This document shows, in pieces, positions 1 through 5,878 of a DNA stretch of 5,900 bases. Position 1 is the stretch's first letter. Every line of letters begins with the position of its first letter. The position numbers and the translations under genes are program-made. Under the pieces are notes generated by a model. The model did no database searches. It worked only from the letters and a program-made list of their open reading frames with translations, and had not been told where the DNA came from. Origin of the DNA: Gemmatimonadaceae bacterium (lineage in GTDB: Bacteria > Gemmatimonadota > Gemmatimonadetes > Gemmatimonadales > Gemmatimonadaceae); assembly GCA_014378185.1 (NCBI GenBank), contig JACMOE010000274.1, forward strand, positions 1-5,900, written 5' to 3'.

Positions 1-1384
1 CGCAGCCGCGCTGCCGGCCCTCATCGCGGTTGCTCTCACTGCGTGCAACAACGCGCAGTACCCGAACTCCGTCTTCCACAACCACACGGACTTCAATCGC
101 GACGTTGGCCACCTCTTCGACATCCTCCTGTGGCTGGGAGGGTTTGTCTTCGTTTTCGTCGAGAGCATTCTCCTCTACACCATCTTCAAGTTTCGCCGGA
201 AGAGCGAGAACGATCGCCCCAAGCACGTGCACGGCAACACGACGCTCGAGATTCTCTGGACGGCCATTCCGGCCGTGATCCTCGCGTTCATCGCCGTGCC
301 CACGGTGAAGACCATCTTCAAGACGCAGGCGGTGGCCTCGTCCGACGCCCTGCAGGTCGAGGTGTGGGGGCACCAGTGGTGGTGGGAGTTCCGTTATCCC
401 CAGTACACCATGGCCGGCAACGGCAAGCTCGACACGCTCACGACCGCCAACGAGCTGTATGTGCCGGTGGGGCGGAAGGTGAACTTCAAGCTCCAGACCA
501 TCGACGTGCTGCACTCCTTCTGGATTCCGCAGATGGGCGGCAAGCGCGACCTGATCACGAACCACGTCAACTACCTCTGGTTCACGCCGGACTCCGTGGG
601 CGAAGGCGCCTGGAATGGTTTCTGCGCCGAGTTTTGCGGGTCGTCCCACGCGAACATGCATTTCAAGGTGTTCACCGTCACGCCGTCCAACTTCGACTCG
701 TGGACGAAACACCAGATGTCGCCCGCGGCGTTCGGCGCCGTGGCGATGAAGCCGATGCCGGGTGTTGTTCCCGTGACCGACACCACGAAGCGGCAGGCGC
801 AGACCGCACAGACGCAGCCTGGTCCGGCGCAACTCGCGCAGACCGCGCCAACGAGCGGCGCCGGCGTGATGACGGGCGCAGTGGCAGCACCCGCTGCCGC
901 TTCCATGGCAGGTCACGACATGAGCGCGCCAGCGGCCATGCAGGTGCAGCAGGCGGGCTTCGTGTCGTTCCCGCGTGAGAAGTTGCCGGCGCACGTCATC
1001 CCGAAAACACCGCTGCCGGCAGGCCTCGCGTTCAACGAGTCCCTCAAGGGTGATCCGCAGCGCGGCCTCGACTTCATGAACAAGATGGGCGGCGGCTGCA
1101 TCGGCTGTCACGCCATTGCCGGCAACCCGATGATGATGGCCAGGGTGGGGCCGAACCTCACGCATGTGGGCACGCGCACCACCATCGCCGGGGGCATCTA
1201 TCCCAACGACACCCAGCACCTCGTGCGGTGGATCAAGAACTCCCGCAAGATGAAGCCGGGTGTCCTGATGCCGACACTCGGCGCCGGCGAGTATGACGGC
1301 CTCACGAAGGCATTCATTCCGAAGACTGGACTCAACGACCAGCAGATCGCCGACATCGTCGCGTATCTGCAGTCGCTCAAATAA
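1..1384 (+). CDS. coxB: Cytochrome c oxidase subunit II with fused C-terminal cytochrome c (caa3 type), 5' partial
   Basis: This subunit accepts electrons and passes them through CuA to subunit I. The reading frame is open from base 2, so the true start is upstream; 460 residues are visible (numbered from base 2). A hydrophobic stretch ends in a lipobox, LTAC, with Cys at residue 15, which suggests a lipoprotein signal peptide. Two membrane helices follow (about 38-63 and 83-105). The CuA cupredoxin domain has the GHQWWWEF aromatic patch (123-130), His171 and the CAEFC-GSSHANM motif, giving Cys208, Glu210, Cys212, His216 and Met219, so all CuA ligands are present. A Gln/Ala/Pro/Met-rich linker (about 245-320) leads to a class I cytochrome c domain with CIGCH (366-370) and a probable axial Met423. 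The fused cytochrome is what defines caa3 enzymes. The gene lies 27 nt before coxA. Identity is very secure; only the N-terminus is missing. Confidence 0.96.
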   Translation, partial: AAALPALIAVALTACNNAQYPNSVFHNHTDFNRDVGHLFDILLWLGGFVFVFVESILLYTIFKFRRKSENDRPKHVHGNTTLEILWTAIPAVILAFIAVPTVKTIFKTQAVASSDALQVEVWGHQWWWEFRYPQYTMAGNGKLDTLTTANELYVPVGRKVNFKLQTIDVLHSFWIPQMGGKRDLITNHVNYLWFTPDSVGEGAWNGFCAEFCGSSHANMHFKVFTVTPSNFDSWTKHQMSPAAFGAVAMKPMPGVVPVTDTTKRQAQTAQTQPGPAQLAQTAPTSGAGVMTGAVAAPAAASMAGHDMSAPAAMQVQQAGFVSFPREKLPAHVIPKTPLPAGLAFNESLKGDPQRGLDFMNKMGGGCIGCHAIAGNPMMMARVGPNLTHVGTRTTIAGGIYPNDTQHLVRWIKNSRKMKPGVLMPTLGAGEYDGLTKAFIPKTGLNDQQIADIVAYLQSLK

Positions 1385-1396
1385 CCGCTGCCCACC

Positions 1397-1401
1397 GGAG
1401 A
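1397..1401 (+). promoter_or_regulatory. Ribosome binding site of coxA
   Basis: GGAGA lies about 10-11 nt upstream of the ATG at 1412, in the 27-nt gap after the coxB stop codon. It supports that ATG as the coxA start. The spacing is slightly long and is filled by three tandem GAAC units (1400-1411). Confidence 0.6.
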
Positions 1402-1411
1402 ACGAACGAAC

Positions 1412-3406
1412 ATGGCTACCATGGCACCGGCAGCGGCCTTCACGCCGCAGGCCGAAAGCTACGCAGGTGAAAGCGGTCTCTGGGCCTGGCTCACGACCGT
1501 CGATCACAAGCGCATCGGCACACTCTACCTCTTCACGTCGCTCTTCTTCTTCATCGTCGGCGGGCTCGAGGCTGGCCTCATCCGCCTCCAGCTCGCGGGC
1601 CCCAACAAGCACGTGCTGTCGGCGGAAGCGTACAACCAGATGTTCACGATGCACGGCACCACCATGATCTTCCTCGCGATCATGCCGTTGTCCGCCGCAT
1701 TCTTCAACTACCTGATCCCGCTCCAGATCGGGGCGCGCGATGTTGCCTTCCCGCGCCTCAACGCCTTCAGCTACTGGGTGTACCTGTTCGGCGCGCTGTT
1801 CATGAACTTCTCGTGGGTCATCGGCGCGGCACCCAATGGCGGATGGTTCGGGTACGCACCGCTCACCACCATGGCCTTCTCACCCGGCCTCAACATCGAC
1901 TTCTGGGTGCTCGGACTCCAGATCCTCGGTGTCAGCTCGCTCGCCGCGGCGTTCAACTTCATCACCACCATCGTCAACATGCGCGCGCCAGGAATGAATC
2001 TGATGCGCATGGGCATGTTCACGTGGAACGCGTTCGTCGTGCAGTTCCTGCTGGTGCTGGCCTTCCCCGTCATCACCATCGCGCTGGTGTTCCTCCAGTT
2101 CGACCGCTTCTTCGGGACGAACTTCTACACCATCGCCGCCGGCGCCGACCCGCTCCTCTGGCAGCACCTGTTCTGGGTGTTCGGCCATCCCGAAGTGTAC
2201 ATCCTCATCCTGCCCGCGTTCGGGCTCGTCTCCGAGATCATTCCCGCGTTCTCGCGGAAGCCGATCTTCGGATATCCGGTGATGGTGTACGCGACGATGC
2301 TCATCGCGTTCCTGGGCTTCGGCGTGTGGGCGCACCACATGTTCGCGGTCGGCATGGGTCCCATCGGCGACACGGTGTTCGGCGTCACCACGCTGCTCAT
2401 CGCGATTCCCACGGGCGTGAAGATCTTCAACTGGATCTTCACCATGTGGGGCGGCTCCATCCGGTTCACGACGGCGATGAAGTTCGCCATCGGGCTCGTC
2501 GGCCTGTTCACCATTGGCGGCATCTCCGGCGTGATGCACGCGTCGCCGCCGGCCGACCTCCAGCAGACGGACACCTACTTCATCGTCGCGCACTTCCACT
2601 ACGTGTTGTTTGGCGGCTCGATGATGGGCATCTTCGGCGGCATCTACTTCTACTATCCGAAGATGACCGGCCGCCTGCTGAACGAGAAGCTGGGCAGCTG
2701 GCACTTCTGGCTCACGTTCATCGGCATGAACCTCACGTTCTTCCCGATGCACTTCTCCGGGTTGCTGGGCATGCCGCGCCGCATCTACACGTACGAGCCC
2801 GGCCAGGGTTGGGAGGCATTCAACAAGTTGAGCACATACGGCACGGGCGTCCTGATCCTCGGCACGCTGTTCTTCGTCTACAACTTCTTTGCCAGCTTCA
2901 AGCGGGGCGCCATCGCCGGCAATGATCCATGGGGCGCTGGCACGCTGGAGTGGTCGATTTCCTCGCCGCCGCCAGAGTACAACTTTGCGCGCATCCCGCG
3001 CGTGACCTCGCGCTACCCCATGTGGGACATGAAGACACCGGCGTTGACGGCGGAGGTCCCGCATACGCAGCGCGGTGACAGCCGCCTCGACGTGGACGTC
3101 GCCGGCCAGCACGCGGCAGACGGACACCCCAATCCGGTGGGCAACGAGCCGAAGCAGCTCGAGGAGTCCGGCATGCACATCGAACTCGCCACCGGCGAGT
3201 CCGCGAAGGACCTTGGCATCCCCATGCCGAATCCCACGATCAAGCCGCTCATCTGCGCCTTTGGCATGATCATGATGTTCTCCGGCCTCCTGTTCATCCA
3301 CGAGAACAAGCTGCCGCTCGCGATCGCCGTGATGATGGGCGGCGCGCTCATCATGACCACTTCACTCTACGCGTGGCTGCTGACGCCGCTCGAGGACGCT
3401 CACTAG
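1412..3406 (+). CDS. coxA: Cytochrome c oxidase subunit I, A1-type, with two extra C-terminal membrane helices
   Basis: This is the catalytic heme-copper subunit that reduces O2 to water and pumps protons. Seen in the 664-residue protein: His81 (low-spin heme a ligand, MFTMHGTT), GHPEVY with CuB His259, proton-channel Glu261 and cross-linked Tyr263, CuB His308/His309 (WAHHMF), and HFH with His394 (heme a3) and His396 (heme a). D-channel Asp110 lies in RDVAFPRLN and K-channel Lys337 in PTGVKIFNW. The Glu in GHPEVY marks the A1 subfamily. Residues up to about 497 form the usual 12-helix core. They are followed by TLEW-SPPPEYNF (511-524), a hydrophilic stretch to about 606, and two further helices (about 610-629 and 633-657). 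The protein is therefore longer than the usual 520-560 residues and resembles the 14-helix subunit I of Bacillus caa3. The start is supported by GGAGA upstream. The stop codon abuts the coxC ATG. Confidence 0.97.
   Translation: MATMAPAAAFTPQAESYAGESGLWAWLTTVDHKRIGTLYLFTSLFFFIVGGLEAGLIRLQLAGPNKHVLSAEAYNQMFTMHGTTMIFLAIMPLSAAFFNYLIPLQIGARDVAFPRLNAFSYWVYLFGALFMNFSWVIGAAPNGGWFGYAPLTTMAFSPGLNIDFWVLGLQILGVSSLAAAFNFITTIVNMRAPGMNLMRMGMFTWNAFVVQFLLVLAFPVITIALVFLQFDRFFGTNFYTIAAGADPLLWQHLFWVFGHPEVYILILPAFGLVSEIIPAFSRKPIFGYPVMVYATMLIAFLGFGVWAHHMFAVGMGPIGDTVFGVTTLLIAIPTGVKIFNWIFTMWGGSIRFTTAMKFAIGLVGLFTIGGISGVMHASPPADLQQTDTYFIVAHFHYVLFGGSMMGIFGGIYFYYPKMTGRLLNEKLGSWHFWLTFIGMNLTFFPMHFSGLLGMPRRIYTYEPGQGWEAFNKLSTYGTGVLILGTLFFVYNFFASFKRGAIAGNDPWGAGTLEWSISSPPPEYNFARIPRVTSRYPMWDMKTPALTAEVPHTQRGDSRLDVDVAGQHAADGHPNPVGNEPKQLEESGMHIELATGESAKDLGIPMPNPTIKPLICAFGMIMMFSGLLFIHENKLPLAIAVMMGGALIMTTSLYAWLLTPLEDAH
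3392..3396 (+). promoter_or_regulatory. Ribosome binding site of coxC, inside the coxA 3' end
   Basis: GAGGA sits 10 nt before the ATG at 3407, within the last coxA codons. With TAG at 3404-3406 immediately followed by ATG, this implies that ribosomes finishing coxA can reinitiate on coxC. Confidence 0.6.
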
Positions 3407-4090
3407 ATGGCACACGCCGCCGCCGCCCCCAGTTCGCACGACACCACGCACGGACATCCGCCTACCTCCACGGGACTCGACAACAAGAAGATCGCCATCT
3501 GGGCCTTCATCGGCTCCGAGTGCATGCTCTTCGCGTCGCTCATTTCCACGTACCTCATCTACAAGGGGCGCAGCGTCGTCGGGCCGTATCCGCACGAGGC
3601 CTGCCTGCCCCCCATCTGCAGCACGCCGCTCAAGGCCATCCTCAACATTCCCGTCACGTCGGCGTCCACGTTCGTGCTGCTGATGTCGTCGCTCGCCATG
3701 GTGCTGGCGCTCGCCGCGGTCGAGACCAAGGACCAGCCCAAGCACACCACCGGTGAACGCATCCTGGGCAACTCCAAGCTCTGGCTGTGGATGACCGCGT
3801 TGCTCGGCATCACCTTCCTCGGCTTTCAGGCGTTCGAGTTCACGTCTTTCATTCACGAAGGGCTGACCATCCGCACCAACCTGTTCGGCTCCTCGTTCTT
3901 CACGCTCACCGGCTTTCACGGCGCACACGTGACCGCCGGCGTGCTGTGGCTGCTCACCCTGCTCGCGATCGACTACCGTCGCGGACTCGGCCCCAAGGAT
4001 GCCCTCAACGTCGACCTGGCCGCGCTGTACTGGCACTTCGTCGACGTCGTGTGGATCGCGATCTTCACGCTCGTCTACCTCATCAAGTAG
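3407..4090 (+). CDS. coxC: Cytochrome c oxidase subunit III, short five-helix form
   Basis: This integral membrane subunit binds subunit I and stabilises proton uptake; it carries no metal centre. The 227-residue product has five predicted helices (about 28-52, 86-105, 125-145, 163-188, 209-227). Family signatures are Glu38 in IGSECMLF (equivalent to the conserved lipid-pocket Glu of helix III), LGFQAFEF, GFHGAHVTAGV (169-179) and YWHFVDVVWIAIF (208-220). The canonical subunit III has seven helices. Here the first two appear to be the extra pair at the end of CoxA, as known for Bacillus caa3 CtaD/CtaE. Two features are less usual. The N-terminal tail is Ala/His-rich (His11, His15, His17). The loop after the first helix carries an insertion with Cys66 and Cys71. 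The ATG directly follows the coxA stop codon and has GAGGA upstream. Confidence 0.95.
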   Translation: MAHAAAAPSSHDTTHGHPPTSTGLDNKKIAIWAFIGSECMLFASLISTYLIYKGRSVVGPYPHEACLPPICSTPLKAILNIPVTSASTFVLLMSSLAMVLALAAVETKDQPKHTTGERILGNSKLWLWMTALLGITFLGFQAFEFTSFIHEGLTIRTNLFGSSFFTLTGFHGAHVTAGVLWLLTLLAIDYRRGLGPKDALNVDLAALYWHFVDVVWIAIFTLVYLIK

Positions 4091-4091
4091 G
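4085..4091 (+). promoter_or_regulatory. Probable ribosome binding site of coxD, overlapping the coxC stop
   Basis: AAGTAGG differs from AAGGAGG at one base and ends 8 nt before the ATG at 4100. It contains the coxC TAG stop, so termination and reinitiation are probably coupled. The match is moderate. Confidence 0.4.
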
Positions 4092-4099
4092 CCGACGAC

Positions 4100-4456
4100 A
4101 TGTCACACGACTCGTCGCACGACCCGCACCACGCCAACGTCGATCATGCCGCGATGGGGATCGAGAAGGAGCACCCGACCTGGTCCACCTACTGGAAGGT
4201 CGCGGTCATCCTCACCCTCATTACCGTCGTCGAGGTCTGGATCTACTACGTTCCCGCCATTCGCGACTCGCGCGCCTTCGTCCCGATGCTGCTCATCATG
4301 TCGGCGGTGAAGTTCGTGACCGTGGTGATGTTCTACATGCACCTCCGGTACGACCACAAGCTGTTCCGCGTGCTGTTCACCGGGCCGCTCATCATCGCGA
4401 TGACCACCATCATCGGCCTGATGTTCCTGTTCGGCAAGCTCACGCTGTTGAAGTGA
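4100..4456 (+). CDS. coxD: Cytochrome c oxidase subunit IV, prokaryotic type
   Basis: This small accessory membrane subunit is found in caa3 and related bo3-type oxidases and is thought to stabilise the complex, notably near CuB. The 118-residue product matches the prokaryotic COX4 family in length and layout. A hydrophilic N-terminus (1-28) precedes three helices: about 31-50 with the internal VEVWIYY, about 60-78 ending in the family-typical KFVTVVMFYMHLRYD, and about 88-113. The N-terminus is His-rich (His3, 7, 10, 11, 16), much like the CoxC tail. It starts 9 nt after coxC, and its TGA overlaps the ATG of the next gene by one base. The position after coxC is the standard one. The family is diverse, so the call rests on the central motif, the topology and the operon position. 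Confidence 0.9.
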   Translation: MSHDSSHDPHHANVDHAAMGIEKEHPTWSTYWKVAVILTLITVVEVWIYYVPAIRDSRAFVPMLLIMSAVKFVTVVMFYMHLRYDHKLFRVLFTGPLIIAMTTIIGLMFLFGKLTLLK

Positions 4457-5304
4457 TGCACCCGCCGGTCGCGTTGCTGCTTCATCCGGCCGCGCGCATC
4501 GCCCTGTCCGAGTTCACCGTGCACCCCAGCACGGTGATCGGCCTGGTCGGCGTGGGCGCGCTGTACCACTGGCGCGCCCGTCAGGCCACGTCGCCAGGGA
4601 GCCCCGGCACCGCGCAGCGCGCCACGTTTTTCGGCGCCCTCGCGCTGATCTTCCTGTCGCTCAACGGGTGGCTGCACGACCTCAGCGACTACTACCTGTT
4701 CAGCGCACACATGGTGCAGCACCTGGTGCTGACCCTCGTGGCACCGCCGCTGTTGATCATGGGCACACCGGGCTGGATGCTGCGCCCCGCGTTGCGCTGG
4801 CCCATCGTGCGCACGCTCGCGCCCCGCGTGACCACTGCTCCCATGTGCTTTGCCATCTTCACCGTGGTGCTCGCGGCATGGCACCTGCCCCCGGTGTACA
4901 ACCTCGCGATGGCACATCACAACATCCACATCGTGCAGCACCTGTGCTTCATGGTCGCCGCCACGTTCATGTGGTGGCCGGTGCTCAGCCCGCTGCCGGA
5001 GCTGCCACGCGTTTCGTACCCGGCGCAGATGCTGTACCTGTTCCTGCTCAGCATCCCGATGTCGCTCATCGCCATCTGCATCGGCTACTCGGATCACGTG
5101 CTGTACCCTGCCTACTCCAGCGCGCCGCGCATCTGGGGCATCACGCCGCTGCAGGATCAGCTCATCGGCGCCCTCATCATGTGGGTGCCCGGTGGCCTGT
5201 TCTTCTTCGTCATCATCTCCGTCGTGTTCTTCAAGTGGCAGCAGGTGGACGGCGAGGACAGCACCGCGAGTGCCCAAGTGGGCTGGAGAGTGGCGGCGCG
5301 GTAG
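4456..5304 (+). CDS. ctaG: caa3-type cytochrome c oxidase assembly factor (CtaG family)
   Basis: This is a polytopic membrane protein of the caa3_CtaG family, required in Bacillus for formation of active caa3 oxidase and presumed to act in maturation of the copper site. It is unrelated to the periplasmic Cox11/CtaG of proteobacteria. The 282-residue product has about seven hydrophobic helices. The conserved His pattern is visible: SAHMVQHL (His85, His89), AWHLPPVYN (His143), HIVQHLCF (His158, His162), MWWP (172-175) and SDHVLYP (His214), then a PLQDQLIGALIMW segment and a final helix ending at FFKWQQ. The tail after about 262 is polar. The ATG at 4456 is chosen because it overlaps the coxD TGA (TGATG). 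No good ribosome binding site is seen, which fits translational coupling. It is the last gene before the operon terminator. The family call is strong; the exact biochemical role is known only by homology. Confidence 0.92.
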   Translation: MHPPVALLLHPAARIALSEFTVHPSTVIGLVGVGALYHWRARQATSPGSPGTAQRATFFGALALIFLSLNGWLHDLSDYYLFSAHMVQHLVLTLVAPPLLIMGTPGWMLRPALRWPIVRTLAPRVTTAPMCFAIFTVVLAAWHLPPVYNLAMAHHNIHIVQHLCFMVAATFMWWPVLSPLPELPRVSYPAQMLYLFLLSIPMSLIAICIGYSDHVLYPAYSSAPRIWGITPLQDQLIGALIMWVPGGLFFFVIISVVFFKWQQVDGEDSTASAQVGWRVAAR

Positions 5305-5328
5305 GCGGAACTCGACCGGACGCTGTAC

Positions 5329-5357
5329 ACGGTCTCGCCACGCGGGGCCGTTTTTTT
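5329..5357 (+). terminator. Intrinsic terminator of the cox operon
   Basis: ACGGTCTC (5329-5336) and GGGGCCGT (5344-5351) form an 8-bp stem with two G-U pairs and a 7-nt loop. A run of seven T follows (5351-5357, its first base shared with the stem). It begins 25 nt after the ctaG stop, so it should end the coxBACD-ctaG transcript and isolate the next gene. Confidence 0.8.
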
Positions 5358-5390
5358 GCTTGTTGGTGCGCTTGTTTGGTGGCACTTGGG

Positions 5391-5421
5391 TGCGTGCGCA
5401 ACTGCATCATCCGCGCATGCA
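5391..5421 (+). promoter_or_regulatory. Predicted hairpin enclosing the start codon of the four-helix-bundle gene
   Basis: TGCGTGCGC (5391-5399) pairs with GCGCATGCA (5413-5421) over 9 bp with one G-U pair and a 13-nt loop. The ATG at 5417-5419 lies inside the 3' arm. No purine-rich ribosome binding site precedes the ATG. If transcribed from upstream, the hairpin should hold back initiation. A regulatory role is inference; GC-rich DNA forms such stems by chance more readily. Confidence 0.35.
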
Positions 5422-5842
5422 AGATTACACCAGGCTGGTGGTCTGGCACCGGGCGCGGGCGCTGACGGTCGCCGTCAATGAGGCGACCCGCAGCCCTCGC
5501 GCGGTCGTTGCTCCTGGCCTCCGACCCCAATTGATGCGCGCGGTGATGTCGATCAGCGCCAACGTGGCAGAGGGCGCCGGCCGCTCGTCTCGCACCGACT
5601 TCGCGCGCTTTGTCGACATCGCGGCCGCCTCGACCAGCGAAGTCGAGCATCACCTGATCGTCGCACAGGATCTCGGCGTCATCGCGCCTTCCGTACTCGC
5701 TCGCCTGCGCGCCGACGTCGTGATCGTGCGCCGCATGCTGTTCGGATTGCGCCGCGCCCTCCTCGCCAGGGAGGCCGAGGAGCAGGCCGCTTCGCGGACT
5801 TCCGTCCGCGAGGAATTGGTTGACCCAGAACTGTTTCACTGA
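5417..5842 (+). CDS. Four-helix-bundle protein (23S rRNA intervening-sequence protein family)
   Basis: This 141-residue, mostly helical protein has the family pattern throughout: the opening MQDYTRLVVWHRARALTVAV (1-20), then QLMRAVMSISANVAEGAGR (46-64) and DFARFVDIAAASTSEVEHHL (68-87). These correspond to the usual VWxxA, QLxRAxxSIxxNxAEGxGR and FxRFxxIAxxSxxEvExxL signatures. Members were first found in insertions within 23S rRNA genes, and relatives (Avd) bind RNA in diversity-generating retroelements. Most stand-alone copies, like this one, have no known function. No rRNA, reverse transcriptase or template repeat is visible here. The ATG at 5417 places the conserved start motif at residue 1, although no ribosome binding site is seen. 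The family is usually about 115-130 residues; the tail after about 120 is charged, not recognisably conserved, and encoded by repeat-containing DNA. The gene lies downstream of the oxidase terminator, so it is probably a separate unit. No promoter was recognised. Confidence 0.88.
   Translation: MQDYTRLVVWHRARALTVAVNEATRSPRAVVAPGLRPQLMRAVMSISANVAEGAGRSSRTDFARFVDIAAASTSEVEHHLIVAQDLGVIAPSVLARLRADVVIVRRMLFGLRRALLAREAEEQAASRTSVREELVDPELFH
5759..5782. repeat. 7-bp perfect inverted repeat near the 3' end of the four-helix-bundle gene
   Basis: CTCCTCG (5759-5765) and CGAGGAG (5776-5782) are reverse complements separated by 10 nt. It lies in GC-rich coding DNA with charged codons, so on its own it could be chance. 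It is noted because a stronger hairpin follows 7 nt later. Confidence 0.4.
5790..5813. repeat. Strong stem-loop in the 3' coding end of the four-helix-bundle gene
   Basis: TCGCGGAC (5792-5799) and GTCCGCGA (5804-5811) are a perfect 8-bp inverted repeat around the loop TTCC. It extends to 10 bp in RNA with one G-U pair (5790-5813). No T-run follows, so it is not an ordinary intrinsic terminator. It encodes part of the non-conserved C-terminal tail. Confidence 0.6.
5819..5835. repeat. 17-bp direct repeat, copy 1
   Basis: GTTGACCCAGAACTGTT is identical to the copy at 5879-5895, exactly 60 bp away. This copy encodes the last residues VDPELF of the four-helix-bundle protein. The flanking bases differ on both sides, so the identity is exactly 17 bp. 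Confidence 0.85.
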
Positions 5843-5878
5843 GGACAGACGACCCACGACCGCGCTGTTCGCTGTGGA

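Noticed and set aside
227..1384. Start of coxB at the GTG at 227
   Set aside because: The frame is open back to base 2 and encodes a lipobox and the first membrane helix upstream of this codon. The GTG is an internal valine codon.
1813..2925. Open frame of 370 codons on the + strand within coxA in another frame
   Set aside because: Arg/His-rich low-complexity translation fully nested in coxA; the coxA frame explains the sequence.
1880..3301. Open frame of 473 codons on the - strand opposite coxA
   Set aside because: It is rich in Arg, His, Asp and Glu with no domain pattern, and lies wholly opposite a gene with intact catalytic motifs. It is a by-product of the G/C bias at third codon positions.
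3362..4036. Open frame of 224 codons on the - strand opposite coxC
   Set aside because: Gly/Arg/Glu-rich shadow with no family pattern; coxC signatures are on the + strand.
5356..5384. Promoter for the four-helix-bundle gene using TTGCTT as a -35 box
   Set aside because: The hexamer 17 nt downstream is GTGGCA, nothing like a -10 box, and TTGCTT overlaps the terminator T-run.
4333..5385. Open frame of 350 codons on the - strand opposite ctaG
   Set aside because: It has the same His/Arg/Asp-rich composition without motifs, opposite a recognisable CtaG-family gene.
5231..5857. Open frame of 208 codons on the - strand covering the four-helix-bundle gene
   Set aside because: The + strand protein has clear family signatures from its first residue; the - strand translation has none.
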